Numbered from the stretch's first letter, positions 32,778 to 63,727 are shown. The stretch is DNA of 64,000 nucleotides from Dysidea avara (GCF_963678975.1 NC_089272.1:6983858-7047857); one strand, 5' to 3'. Program-made: numbers and translations. Notes: a model not told the origin generated them from the letters alone.

Positions 32778-33626
32778 TGACTGCTCTATTAGGATGACTG
32801 CTCTATTAGAGTATCTCGATCTCGCACTTGCTACACCAAGTTGGATTTCGTGTTATAATTCCGTGGCTTTAAGTCTGATTTTTCTACACCATTGAAGAGC
32901 CTTTCTAAGATGATAACTCCATCAGTACAGCGATTTTCAAAGCATTACCCCAAGTGGTTTATCTGGTAGGCGTGGCAAGCATAATAATAATAATAATAAT
33001 AATAAAAATTAGCTAATCTCGATTGCGTAATTGTTACACACTGTTGATTTTTTCGGTGTATCTTCCTGGTTTTTAGCTCGATTTCTTTCAAACCACAAAA
33101 GGTTTGAGGTTCAATAGTTAACCTATTCACCCACCGATTTTCAGCTTCTTCCCATACGCGGTTTACCCTGTAGGCGTGACAACATATTGGTGTTATTTTT
33201 CGTGCATAATCGCTCATAACTCTTTGCCTGTTTATGGTATTCCAGCCAAAGTTGGTACCGTGATGCGCCTTGATATCCCCCTTCTGTGTGCCAAATTGCA
33301 AGGCAATCGGATAACGCGTTCGCGTTTTATAGCAGTTTTTGTAAGTGTGCAAAAAGAGGAAGAAAAATAAGAAAAAAAAAAACGAAGAAACGAAGCCAAT
33401 TTTTGAAGTCGCATATCTCAGGAATGCCTGAAGCGATTTCGCTCAAATTTGGAATGTGGAGTACTGAAGTTGGAGGGAATGTACACAGCAAAATTTGTCT
33501 TGTTTCATCAAGGCAGCACAGAGCTACGGAGGTGCGAAAATTGCGTTTTCTTTCTTCCTGTCAATATACTCACGGGGTTGCGCGCCGGCTTCTTGGGCCG
33601 CACGACACACTACCGTGTGTCTTGAT
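32778..33626 (+). mobile_element. Core element copy C4, complete
   Basis: Begins with two direct motif copies (32778 and 32795), followed by CTCGCACTTGCTACACC. It carries an (ATA)n run at 32981-33004, CCTGTAGGCGTGACAACA near 33170, A-rich tracts near 33360-33390, and TTGGGCCGCAC before the terminal hairpin GACACAC/GTGTGTC (33604-33621). Closely related to C1; no gene inside. Confidence 0.75.
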
Positions 33627-34617
33627 ACATTGATGTTTTTCGTCATTCAATATTATTTTAATAGACAATATCATGTTGCACTTGTATTACATAAACAACT
33701 TGATCTGCTATTATTTACAAAGCAAATTCTGTTTCTTGAAGGGAAACTGATTCACTGTCTGAATTGTGCAGTATTTTTGTAGTTTTTCTGCAGCAAAAAA
33801 AAAGTATCACAAAACAGCATATTTACTATTGACAATTACATACATACATACACTACAGCATGTACAGCATGCAGATTTTAGTGTATGCATGTATCTCAAG
33901 CTTACAAGCATGTGTGACTGTTCTATTAGAACATCTTGATCAAAATGGACCAAGTCACTGTTCCTCATGATCAGTGTCCACTTCCCAGTTGTTTTGCTAA
34001 TTGACTTTACTGGGTCATTTTTCAAAGAAATGGCTGCAATTATGTTAATGCCAACAAATTTTAACAATACACACAGCCATTATTAGCATTAACATCATTA
34101 CAGCCATTTCTTGGCTGCCACCTTTGATTTCACAACTTTTTTACCCAGGCTTTTAAGGCTGCATTTTTTCACAGTTTGGCTGTTTTTGTGTGAATTTAAC
34201 TTCTTTTTGTACTTTATAAGATACTAAAACCAGCTGACTTTTGGGTATGATTTTACACACATATTTCTTCTTTTCTATACAGACACAATGATGATTATTG
34301 AAGACAAACTTATAAATGTATTGTATTACATGATTTACTTCAATATTTGGTAATATTATTGTAACACTCCAATAGAGTGCACATTTTTTGAGGACTTTTA
34401 ATAGAACATACATAGAATGTTCTCCAGTACTTCTATTAGTAGATTATGAAATCACACATGTTTATTTATAAGCAGAATTTTCATTTTTACAGAAATTAAG
34501 TGAGGTGATCAGCCAGGAGTGGTTCAGTGGTTAAGGATACGGGTGTTAGGTATGGATACCTGGTTTGAACACTCTTAAAGTTTTTTGACATTTTTTATGC
34601 ACTATTTTACCCTGAAG
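33627..34617. other. Repeat remnants, non-coding
   Basis: Contains a (CATA)n run near 33839-33855, a diverged motif copy at 33914-33941 and a degenerate fold-back right arm at about 34040-34182 (CAGCCATTTCTTGGCTGCCA). The segment 33895-34030 is repeated at 35270-35780. Confidence 0.5.
34514..34575 (+). repeat. tRNA-related sequence, possible SINE head
   Basis: GTGGTTCAGTGGTTAAGG resembles an A box and GGTTTGAACAC, 40 bases on, a B box of a polymerase III promoter. There is no foldable acceptor stem or CCA-side mate, so it is a tRNA-derived remnant rather than a working tRNA. Confidence 0.4.
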
Positions 34618-35266
34618 TGACTGCTCTATTAGAGTATCTTGATCTCGTGATTTACACTTGTTTGGTTTTTACTTTATAACTTTGCAGCTGTAACTCTGTT
34701 GCTATTCAGACTATCAAAAGGCACTGCTACAATGATCAACCTATGTATACACAAATTTTCAAATTATTTCCATACTTGGTTTACCCTGTAGCTGTGACAA
34801 AGTTTGCTATACTGTGCAGGAGCTTTGATTTCTTTTCGCACGCATCACAAAAATTGCTACAAAACGTAAATTTGTAATTCGATTGCCTTGATCTTTGGCA
34901 CAAATGAAGAGCAAATATATAAAGCTGAATTCAAGTACCAATTTGCTGTGAATCTGATGAATATCCAAGGACTTATGAGTGTTTATTGACATAAAAAGTT
35001 AAGAAGAAAAAAAAAAAAAAAAAGAAAGAAATACACTGAAACTTTGAATGCCCATATCTCGCAAATGGCTGTTGTGAAGTTAATCAAATTTGCTGTGTGG
35101 CCTACCCTACTTAGCGGATAGTTATATTGCAAAAATAGTGTGCTTTAGAGAAGGGGCCATGGAGCTATGCACTCATGAAAGAGCTGTTTTCTATCTTCTT
35201 GTTAATATACTTATGGTGTGGCGTGGCAACTTTCTTGCCACATGACACACTACTGTGTGTCTTAAT
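34618..35266 (+). mobile_element. Core element copy C5, diverged, without array
   Basis: Begins with the motif (34618-34644), keeps GGTTTACCCTGTAGCTGTGA, an A-rich tract near 35010-35030, CATATCTCGCAAATGGCT and the hairpin GACACAC/GTGTGTC (35244-35261). No satellite array precedes it, showing the core can occur alone. Confidence 0.7.
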
Positions 35267-35340
35267 CTCAAGCCTACAAGCATGTGTGACTGTTCTTTTA
35301 GAATATCTTGATCAAAATGCACCAAGTCACTGTTCCTCAT

Positions 35341-35717
35341 CAGTGGCATAGCTAAGGTGGGTACTGGTAGGGCACAGGCCCAACCAATCAGTTCCAGTGC
35401 CCTACCAACTCAGGTACTCACCGTATGTAGCTAGCTACAGCTAAATTGTGCAATACTAGGTGCAATGTGAAGCCTCCTACAGCTACATAAATAATAATAA
35501 TTATTATGGAAACAAAATGTTCATACAGCTAGTATCCTACTAGAGATGACAAATTTTAGCTGCAAAATGCCACCAAATTGAATCTCAGCATGTAATTTTC
35601 AAAAATTTCCCTGAGCGGGTATGCCCCCAGACCTCCCTAGCTGCAGCATGCAAATTGCTGCAGCTTTTATGCATACAATGGCACCCAACCAATCCTTTTT
35701 GGCTAGCTATGCCACTG
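35341..35717. mobile_element. hAT MITE (377 bp)
   Basis: 14-bp inverted ends CAGTGGCATAGCTA and a perfect 8-bp target duplication TTCCTCAT (35333-35340, 35718-35725). The duplicate locus at 33950-33975 lacks the insertion and shows the empty site. Confidence 0.9.
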
Positions 35718-36138
35718 TTCCTCATGATCAGTGTCCACTTATTCTAATCAACTTTACTAGCTCATTTTTCAAAAAAAAAAGAAGGTAAAATCAGTACATC
35801 TCTACTTACTTGCTTGACTGCTGTTGGTAGCAAGGTCTTCTCCATTTTCTAACTTCACTAATAACTAATCTAGTCAGTAGCTATATTAGATCAATGTCAC
35901 ATGTGCTAAGTATACACTTGATCACTGACCAGACTAGAGGCAAAGTAGAGGGACATAAACAAGTAGAATACTGCATCCCATCCCTACACAGGTTATTGTA
36001 ATCATCACCTAACAAGTAACACCTAACCTGTATACGTGAATACTGTATTTCCTCAAAAAATACTACACCCTCAAGTTTAGCACTAGCATGAAATGACATT
36101 GTTTGTACCGTAATTTAACAGTGCCAGACCCTACTGAG

Positions 36139-36493
36139 GGTGGGCGATAACAGAAAATTTTGCTTCAATACAATTCTAAGTACTTTTATCATTGTATTGA
36201 TGAGTATTGATACCGATACTGAGTACTTGTGATTATTGTACCTAGTAGCCAATTAGTGAACCTCACAGTGCTGAAAATTTCTCAGTGATGGCTGGTGGGT
36301 TGAATAAAGCTTGCATTATAGTACAGTAATGACTGAAACATTCCACCTTTTAGTCTTTGCATCTGTAACACATGCACAATGTAAGTAAAATATCATGTGA
36401 TCACCAAGTATCGAAATTTCCAATTCTTCATAAAAAGTATTCAATACTTTGGAGTATCAGTATCAACATTTTATTACTTGTATCGCCCACCCC
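36139..36493. mobile_element. Inverted-repeat MITE, GGTGGGCGATA ends
   Basis: Left GGTGGGCGATAACAG mirrors right TTGTATCGCCCACC. No coding content. Target duplication not clear. Confidence 0.55.
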
Positions 36494-36807
36494 TAACCCT
36501 CAGTAGTGGAATAAAACACCTTTTAAAGGTATTCTTTGCATTATTAGTAAATCTTGTTCTCCATATTCTGATACAAGCATCTTTGCTTGTCTCAATACAG
36601 TATATCCAAGAATGATAATTATAGTATGTGCTGTACATGAGCCCTCAATAATATTAATAACTCAAGTGTGGAATTACACTAATTATTGAAATTTGGCTCA
36701 TTTGCATTACCCACTAAAGATACAGTATTATTATTATTTATACTTTAGTATTTGTCCTTGGCTTACTGAACTACTGCTGTGTAAGTAATGGAGGAAATAC
36801 AGTTAAC

Positions 36808-37148
36808 ATACTTATATCCCAGTGTCTGGGAGTGTCAAAGTGCTGCACTGGGTGATAACTCTTATCACTGGGTGAATACTCTTATCACCGGGTGATAATT
36901 TAACAGTGCATGGGTTTTCGAATAGTATGTGGGGGTAAGCTTCGAAACCAGCCATGTCACATGAGTTAATTGGGAGAGGCAGACTGGAAAGACTGATACA
37001 TTCACTTAATGTTTAGTAATTTAGAGCAGTGGTGATGTATGTTTGTGCTGCCTGAATCGCTTCGTGATGAATGAATTAATTAGAATACAGACAATAAAAT
37101 CAGTGGTGGTTTTTTTGGCTATGATTCACACTGGGATATAAACTAGTT
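36808..37148. mobile_element. Probable MITE with TATATCCCAGTGT ends
   Basis: CTTATATCCCAGTGTC on the left mirrors CACACTGGGATATAAAC on the right. Internal GGGTGATAACTCTTATCAC repeats occur on the left side and TTATCACCCTCG beyond the right side. Boundaries approximate. Confidence 0.45.
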
Positions 37149-37329
37149 ATATCTCAGTACACTCGGGCAATATCTTAGTTATCACCCTCGTACTAGGATA
37201 TAACTAAAACATATTTTGCACCATATATGGATGGATCAAAATGGTACAAATAGATTACACTGTTGTTGTCACAAATACACATCAAACACTTATACTAAAG
37301 CATAGCATGTTCATCATTGTATGCTATAC

Positions 37330-56817
<19,488 letters not shown>

Positions 56818-57063
56818 GACGCAATCAAGAATTAAGGCCAATGAAAGTATTATGAAACTTGACTACCAGTTTCTCGCTCAGATTTTTGAAAATTTGATGC
56901 TGGCAGGCGGTTATTATTCATTATTTTCCAAAAGCACAACACACATCCCAAACATGAAGATTTCTGCCAAAAAACAGTGAGAGATCTACCTTGATTACTC
57001 TTACATTAAATAGCTAAAGTATGTTACTAGAATACTCAGTTATTTCTGTAACTCCTAAACAAG

Positions 57064-57136
57064 TGATTTTTCCATTAGAGTATAACTGATTGCTCTATTA
57101 GAATAAAAGTGACTGCTCTATTAGAGTATTTCAATA
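57064..57136 (+). repeat. Triple cluster of the dispersed motif
   Basis: Decayed TTTTTCCATTAGAG, then TGATTGCTCTATTAGAA, then TGACTGCTCTATTAGAG running into TATTTCAAT. Located just upstream of the SLC37 start exon. Confidence 0.75.
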
Positions 57137-57399
57137 TGAAATACCAATAATGAAATTCCATGTGGCAGGTGTATCAAAAGCATGCGGGTGATGAAGCAAA
57201 ACTGCTAATCAAGTTTCATTGGCCTAATTAACTGTCAAAGTGATACAGAGGCAATAATTGTGGCCAAGATTCACAGCTTATAGGAACCAGCTGGGGAACT
57301 AACTTGGAGCCAAGCAGTTATGTATGACTCACAAAATTATTTTGTACAAAATTAGGGGTGGTGTTGAGGGTCAGAGGGCCATATGTGTCATCATAGATA

Positions 57400-58123
57400 T
57401 CTATGGTGCCATGACTGCCATCTAGGCAATCACAATTTCCAATATTATCCTCGCAAATATCTATGGTCATAATGTAAGGCTTACATTCTCCTCTTTGTCA
57501 TCTGGTTGAGACGTACGTGACACCACACTCATCTGCTCAAACAACCACGAGCCCCAAGGTAATTGACCCGGAGATAGATGCACCCTCGCCTTCACCTCCG
57601 GTGCATCCTTCACCTCGACCTTTCATTGGTTACCTGTACCATAGATACTAGTACATAACTGATTTTCCTTCATGTCATCAACTTTTTATACCGTCCTCTA
57701 CTCTTGCAGACATAACGTTTACAACCTGGCTAAGTCGGTATGTGCTTTTGCTGTTAACGGACCAGACGAGTCATGCGAGTCTGCGAGTGTTGCTGTGTTG
57801 GCCAGGGCAGGGCATGTAGAGGAGTTTGCACCGAGGTTTGCACTTTTAAGCTGCAGCATAGATAATAGACAGGGGTGTCTATTATCTATGGCTGCAGAAA
57901 CGCGCGCAAGATAATATTTTGTAGGCTCTTAGTTTGCACGCGTCGAATATCTGTTTGCACCCGTCCCGTCATGCTTAGATCGTATGTTGACTGTATACCA
58001 TCGTTATGACAGTGTGTGTATGTCTGTATGTGATATGTTAGCAGTGATAAGGTGTTATACTGTGATGACGATTCTTGTAAGTGCGCACTATGTCATGTTT
58101 TGTATCTACAGGCAGTTCAGAGT
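57400..58123. other. CpG-containing region without a supported gene
   Basis: Richer in CG than its surroundings, so it could include a promoter. At 57851-57897 a hairpin with arms of about 21 bp (CTGCAGCATAGATAATAGAC and mirror) surrounds a GGGG loop. No coding sequence could be supported. Confidence 0.4.
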
Positions 58124-58240
58124 TGTGACGGATATCTAGGAGGAGCGTTTCATCAACTGATAGAGCGGAGACGATCCGAGCGCCAACACGTGCCAAGTAC
58201 CTTACTATTCACGTGGCCCAAACTCAAACCCACAATTACA
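58124..58240 (-). repeat. 3' LTR
   Basis: Begins TGTGACGGATATCTAGG, identical at 100 of 101 positions to 63900-64000. The inner edge is uncertain, between about 58234 (…CCCACA) and 58250. The outer flank at 58119-58123 would be the target duplication, but its mate is outside the window. Confidence 0.85.
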
Positions 58241-58312
58241 TACATACATGATACCTAACCTAACCTAGTACATAAATGAAGTCACAACAGTAATCTAACT
58301 ATATAGAGTCAG

Positions 58313-61300
58313 TCAATCCTCGACATCCTCCGGGGCCACGGATAGGGTGTTAGTCCAATTCTTAATATGTTCACGAGCCTTGGTAGCAGCACTTCTTGAT
58401 ACTCTTGGACAGCTAGTGTTGACATCCATTGAGACTTGAACATCACCATTGTCAGTAGAAGCAGTTTCATTGTTTGAACTTGCTGGAGTGGCTGCGGTTT
58501 CACTAGCTGAGTTCACTTCAAGTGGATATAATTTTGCGATTGGTCTATTAGTCCTTCCAGCCTTAGTGCGAATCTTAGCTGACCTTGTGAGTCCATCTAA
58601 ACCCTTGATCAACTCTTCAATAACTGCCAGCCGCCATCGGGCTCTTGGCACATCATCGTGCACTAGTACTATATCCCCAACTTTGACAGTTTGCTCCTTG
58701 ACACCTCCACCTTTGTGAGCTTCTCTCAAGGCAGTTAAATATTCTCTCTTCCATCGAGTCTGAAAATGATGAAGTAATTGCTCTTGCCTCTGAGCCCTAT
58801 CTCGGAGCCTAGTTCCTGTTGAATAGGTGGGATCAGCGAGTTCCTCATTCTCAGTAATAGCATAGGGAAGACTGGTGATGCGACGGCCATACAACAAGTG
58901 GGAGGGTGTCAAAGGTTCAGGGTCAGTTATGTCAGCAGATTGGTAAGTTAAAGGTCGATCGTTCAAAACAGCCTCAATCTCTACTACCAAGGTCTGCAAC
59001 GACTCCAGAGTGATAAATGATCTACCAAGCACCTTCCTTGCAACAGTCTTTGTCATTCCAATCAGCCTCTCCCAAAACCCCCCATACCAAGGGGTTCGCT
59101 TTGGTATGAAATTCCATCTTACTCCTCTTGCACTCAAGGCCTCCACTAGTTCCCTTGAAATGAATAGTTTTCTTAATTCTTCTGCTGCTGATTCAAACGT
59201 TGAGGCATTATCCGATATCATCACTGAAGGTAATGATTTGCGTGAAACAAACCTACGGAATGCCTGCAAGAAGGTTTCAGTACTGAGATCTGTGACCACT
59301 TCAAGGTGTATTGCTCTGAAAAGGCCACATGTGAACAGGCATATGTATACCTTACTGTCACATCCAGAATTCTTCACATGAAGTGCTCCAGTAAAGTCCA
59401 CACCCGTAATCTCAAATGGTCTACCTTCCTTCGTACAGGATTGTGGAAGTGGCGGTGATTCTGGTATTGGATAAGACTTTCCCAGTACCTTCAGACAAAC
59501 TACACATTTCCTGAGCAGCCGTTTCACTAATTGCCTGCCTGAAGGGATCCAATACTGTTGTCTCAAGGCTGCCACTGTATTGGAGACTCCAGTGTGTAAT
59601 TGTTCCTGGTGAACTGCATAAACTATTAGTCTTGTCAAAAGATGACTCTTAGGCATGAGATAGGGAAACTTGGTGTCAGAGCTTACAGGCGCATTATGTA
59701 TCCTCCCGCCACAGCGTAAGTAGCCGAACTCATCAAGGAACAAACGCAGTTGTCGTATAATAGGTATTCGCTTACCCTTGTTAGTCTGAAGGTGGTGTAT
59801 TTCCTTATGAAAGGATGTGTGTTGACAAACATAGATCCATTGATGACGGGTTGTGTCAATCTCTGCAGTAGACAGTGGTCCTTTCTTGTGGTTGTTATGA
59901 TGTTTGATATTGTGGATAAATCTGAGGACATACGCTGACACACGTAGTAGCCTTTGTAGGGTACTGTATTTTGACACTAGAACAATGTTATGGATACCTG
60001 GTATTGTTGTGCTTGAATGAGTTACCAGTGTGCAGGTATCTGCGACAAGTTCTTCAACTTGTAAATGCAAAACTTCACTGACATTCCAGGTGGGCCATTG
60101 GGATTCTTGAGTCAACCAGTCTGGACCATGGTGCCATAGATCAGATGTTTTGAGGCACTGAGAAGATATCCCTCTTGTTAGGAGATCTGCTGGGTTGCAT
60201 TCAGTGGGACAGTAATGCCAAGTGAAATTGGGTAACAACCTGTGAATCTCATTGACACGATTGGACACAAACTGTTGTAGTTTCTTCTTGCTGAATAACC
60301 AATGTAAGGTGATTTGGCTATCTGACCACATTGTAACATCAAAACTGAGATGGTGAAGAGACTTCAATACGAACTTGCAAAGGCGAGAACCAACAACAGC
60401 TGCCATTAACTCTAGTCTAGGGAGAGTGTGACTCTTCATTGGGACTACTCTTGTCTTAGCCATGACAAAAGATGTTTGATCTCCCTCACAGATGTATATC
60501 ACTGCTCCGTAAGCTTTCTTACTTGCATCGCAAAAAACATGTAACTTCTTAGGTGCATCGCTCATAGGCATTAGGTAGCACCTCGGGAGCAAAATGTCTG
60601 TGGTATCCTGTAGATGTTCAACAATCCTTTGCCAAGTGTCCACATGTTCCTGTTGTAAGGGTTCATCCCAACTTACACCACATCGCCACAACTCTTGCAT
60701 CAATATTCTGGCTTGAATGGTTACAGGTGCAAGAAAACCAAGAGGGTCGTATATCTTGGATGATAGCTGAAGTACCCTTCTCTTTGTGATAGGTTGGTCC
60801 TTGAGGTGAAACTGTGTCGCTATATAACCAATGGTGTCTGTAGACGTGTTCCACAAAAGACCCAACAGATTAACAATTGTGTTATTGTCTGCTGTGTCCT
60901 CTTTAGCAGAAAGTGTCCGTAATTCTGTGCAGTTCGATGCCCATGCTCTCAAGTTAAATTTGGCATCATTCATTATGGACCTTGACTCCTTGTAATACTG
61001 TATAGCTTGTAAGGTAGTCATACAACCAGAAATGATGTTATCAACATATAGATTATTCTTCATGTCATTTGCTACAGGAGTATTGTAGGAGGTAAGGTGA
61101 CGAAAAAGGGTAGCATGGAGCATGAACGGGGAGCTTGTGGACCCAAACAATACAGTCTTAAAGCGGTACACTACAAGTTCACTCTCTGGGTCAAGAGGTG
61201 AAGCTAGCCACAAAAAACGAGTATAGTTCCTGTCTTCTTTATCAAGGCGGACGTGTAGAAAGGCCTTTTCCAGATCAGTGGAGATCCCAATTGGGTGAGA

Positions 61301-63727
61301 TCGAAAACGAAGGAGAATGCCACACATATCAGTCAAAAGCGAAGGTCCAGTTAGAAGACAATCATTGAGACTGGGATTCCCTGAAGAACGGAAACTGCAA
61401 TTGTAAACAATCCGGATTGGAGTTGTTGGCGACGCCTTCCTAACTGGGTGGTGTGGTATGTAGTGGACATCCGCTGAAAGATCTGGAACAGGCACCCTCT
61501 CAATAAAGTCTCGTTGTTCTTGCTCTTGGATGATTTTACCATAAAGTTGAAGGAGTTCAGGTTCTTGACTTAATTTACGAGCCAAGGAGCGTGTCTTCTT
61601 TGTACAAACAGTGTAGTTGGATGGGAGGGCTGGGTGGTCCTGTTTCCAAGGAAATTTGACACAGTAAGCACCGTCATCTTCACGTTTGATGTGAGACTGC
61701 AGGTAACAATCAAATATGTCCTGGTCTGATGTGTCAGTTCCTATATCTGTAGTTGTGAGTTCAGCCTCCCAGTGGTGTGAAAGATTATCCTCCTCAATTG
61801 GTATGGAAACATATAGCACACTAGTCTCAAGCAGGGGGGCGGTCGCTGGGGTGAGAGGTCCAGAGAGAAGGTACCCTAACTTAGACTGCATGGCTGTTGG
61901 ACCCTCACCTCTTACGATATGGTCACCCACAAACTGCCAGTAATAGTCTGCACCAATTAATAGGGATATCTCAAACATGCTGTCCTTCGTGACTGGGTTA
62001 GCCAATTGGAGACCATTCAAATGTTTCATTTGTAATAACTGGGTGTGGCATGTGTTCTGCAAAGGTGCAGCGATCATGGGCACCAACAAAACTGATAGGG
62101 TGATATGTTCTCCTGACAGTGTTTCAACATCAATGGTCGTCACCCCTAGCTGTTTGAAGGCTGTTGGTTCTCCTCCAAATGCAGAAATGTTGATATTTTC
62201 ACAGCTATATGGGGAGATTCTGAGTTTCTTTGCTAACTTGTTGGACATAAATGAGCGTTGTGCTCCCTCATCAAATAGTATATTAGCATCTGTGCGCCTT
62301 CCGTTAGCACAAACTGAGGCTACTGCTGTTTTCAATAAGCAAACAGAACTGTTGACTGGTTTAGTTGTAGAGCCTGGTGGAATGATTGCAGCAGTGACGG
62401 CTGTTGGATTGTCTGATGTTGTCTCTGTTGTGGTGGTAACTGCTGTCCTTTGTTCCATAGTAGTCTGTGAAGTGGTTTCAGGCTTTACCGTGACATCTGG
62501 TGGTTTGGTAAATTCAGCACCACAAAGGCTAGAGTGGTGTTTCTGCTTGCAGGACTTACAACGAAACTTTGATGTACACTGTGAGACTCTGTGGTGTCCC
62601 AAGCAGTTAAAGCAATTCTTTCCCTTCTTTACTATTTCAAGACGTTGGTTAGGATTTTTCACTTTCTCACATCGTGTTGAAGGGTGTGTCCCTTTACAAA
62701 ACAAACAGCTACTCCTGCTTCGTTGTGTATGGTGACTATTAGTATTGGTGTGGAGAGCAGTGGTCATTGGGTCCATATGAGTTTCATAAGAGTGCTTGTG
62801 TAAGGGTGACAATACAGACTCTAGTACCCCTATCTCCTTCAGAATTGCTTCTTTGAGTTGATTAATGGTCCATTCAGAGCTGCCATGTTCACGGGCAAGG
62901 TTTCTACGGATGTCAATCGGTAATCTAGTCAGTATGATAGGGACAAGCATGGCTCCATAAGATTCCTCAGTTGTTCCCAGGGCTTTCAATCCTCTGATAT
63001 GCGTCTCAATCGTGTCGTAAAATAGTTGCAGACTAGACAGGGAGTTGGTTGGGCTAGCAATTTCTATGAGGGCTTGCATATGTGCTTGGACAATTTTGTG
63101 TGGTTGACCATACTTCCTTGTCAGTAAGGTAATAGCATCGTCATAGTTGCTTTCTGTAAGTGGAAATCCTGCAATTGTCCTTAAAGCATCTCCGTGTAGC
63201 TGTGCTTTTAGGTAGTTAAACTTCTGTATCTTGGTAATTGAGGGACAGTTGTGCACAGCTGCGTCAAAGGAATCTCGGAAACTTTGCCACATTAATGTAT
63301 CTCCTGAAAAGGTTGGCAAACTTAGCTTGGGTAGGCGACTTACAGGTTCTCTTGTAGGTACTGTTGGTGTGAACAGTGGAGCAGTAGCATTTAAAGGCCG
63401 TGAAGCCGGTGGATGTGGGCGAGTTGACTCCACACGATGCTTAACCATGCTGACATATTCCATAATGGTATCTTGGATTTCTTCTGATTCCAAGATGTCA
63501 CTCTGTAGATCATCACTGGTCTGCAATGCTGCAGCTATTTGAGTGTTCAACTGTTGTAAAACTTCTTTCTTCTGGGTTAGTTGTTCCATATGACAAGTCA
63601 GCTTAGTAATGTCAGGGTCTGAAAGGGGGTCATCTTTCTCTAAAACATCGTCAAGTTTCTTAAGAGTGCGCGTTACATGGGAGCGGTAAGCTGCACGTGA
63701 TCCTTTCAGACGCTGGATTTCGTCCAT
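58313..63727 (-). CDS. BEL/Pao gag-pol polyprotein
   Basis: Single frame of 1804 codons starting with ATG at 63727. Order: coiled-coil-like N-terminus; a Gag region of the DUF1759 type (about 120-290); three zinc knuckles with CxxC (near 340, 370, 393); a retropepsin-like protease with FDEGAQRS (near 484); reverse transcriptase with the first Asp in STDLEKAF (near 816) and YVDN (near 891); RNase H with FCDAS (near 1065), LPRLE, WSDSQ (near 1133) and NPAD; integrase with a zinc-binding H-x4-H…C-x2-C (1371-1408) and D, D, E in GVDF, SDNAS and GFWERL (near 1443, 1504, 1549); and a C-terminal DUF5641-like region (about 1636-1710). Together these copy genomic RNA and insert the DNA. The catalytic box reads YVDN rather than YVDD. 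No premature stop, so it may still be active. Confidence 0.95.
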   Translation of the reverse strand: MDEIQRLKGSRAAYRSHVTRTLKKLDDVLEKDDPLSDPDITKLTCHMEQLTQKKEVLQQLNTQIAAALQTSDDLQSDILESEEIQDTIMEYVSMVKHRVESTRPHPPASRPLNATAPLFTPTVPTREPVSRLPKLSLPTFSGDTLMWQSFRDSFDAAVHNCPSITKIQKFNYLKAQLHGDALRTIAGFPLTESNYDDAITLLTRKYGQPHKIVQAHMQALIEIASPTNSLSSLQLFYDTIETHIRGLKALGTTEESYGAMLVPIILTRLPIDIRRNLAREHGSSEWTINQLKEAILKEIGVLESVLSPLHKHSYETHMDPMTTALHTNTNSHHTQRSRSSCLFCKGTHPSTRCEKVKNPNQRLEIVKKGKNCFNCLGHHRVSQCTSKFRCKSCKQKHHSSLCGAEFTKPPDVTVKPETTSQTTMEQRTAVTTTTETTSDNPTAVTAAIIPPGSTTKPVNSSVCLLKTAVASVCANGRRTDANILFDEGAQRSFMSNKLAKKLRISPYSCENINISAFGGEPTAFKQLGVTTIDVETLSGEHITLSVLLVPMIAAPLQNTCHTQLLQMKHLNGLQLANPVTKDSMFEISLLIGADYYWQFVGDHIVRGEGPTAMQSKLGYLLSGPLTPATAPLLETSVLYVSIPIEEDNLSHHWEAELTTTDIGTDTSDQDIFDCYLQSHIKREDDGAYCVKFPWKQDHPALPSNYTVCTKKTRSLARKLSQEPELLQLYGKIIQEQEQRDFIERVPVPDLSADVHYIPHHPVRKASPTTPIRIVYNCSFRSSGNPSLNDCLLTGPSLLTDMCGILLRFRSHPIGISTDLEKAFLHVRLDKEDRNYTRFLWLASPLDPESELVVYRFKTVLFGSTSSPFMLHATLFRHLTSYNTPVANDMKNNLYVDNIISGCMTTLQAIQYYKESRSIMNDAKFNLRAWASNCTELRTLSAKEDTADNNTIVNLLGLLWNTSTDTIGYIATQFHLKDQPITKRRVLQLSSKIYDPLGFLAPVTIQARILMQELWRCGVSWDEPLQQEHVDTWQRIVEHLQDTTDILLPRCYLMPMSDAPKKLHVFCDASKKAYGAVIYICEGDQTSFVMAKTRVVPMKSHTLPRLELMAAVVGSRLCKFVLKSLHHLSFDVTMWSDSQITLHWLFSKKKLQQFVSNRVNEIHRLLPNFTWHYCPTECNPADLLTRGISSQCLKTSDLWHHGPDWLTQESQWPTWNVSEVLHLQVEELVADTCTLVTHSSTTIPGIHNIVLVSKYSTLQRLLRVSAYVLRFIHNIKHHNNHKKGPLSTAEIDTTRHQWIYVCQHTSFHKEIHHLQTNKGKRIPIIRQLRLFLDEFGYLRCGGRIHNAPVSSDTKFPYLMPKSHLLTRLIVYAVHQEQLHTGVSNTVAALRQQYWIPSGRQLVKRLLRKCVVCLKVLGKSYPIPESPPLPQSCTKEGRPFEITGVDFTGALHVKNSGCDSKVYICLFTCGLFRAIHLEVVTDLSTETFLQAFRRFVSRKSLPSVMISDNASTFESAAEELRKLFISRELVEALSARGVRWNFIPKRTPWYGGFWERLIGMTKTVARKVLGRSFITLESLQTLVVEIEAVLNDRPLTYQSADITDPEPLTPSHLLYGRRITSLPYAITENEELADPTYSTGTRLRDRAQRQEQLLHHFQTRWKREYLTALREAHKGGGVKEQTVKVGDIVLVHDDVPRARWRLAVIEELIKGLDGLTRSAKIRTKAGRTNRPIAKLYPLEVNSASETAATPASSNNETASTDNGDVQVSMDVNTSCPRVSRSAATKAREHIKNWTNTLSVAPEDVED

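Noticed and set aside
33604..33626. Helitron 3' end
   Set aside because: A hairpin is present but no CTRR follows within the expected distance in any copy, and no 5' TC end could be fixed; kept only as a possibility in findings.
61977..62735. 252-codon frame on the plus strand
   Set aside because: Antisense shadow of the BEL/Pao polyprotein, with no domain of its own.
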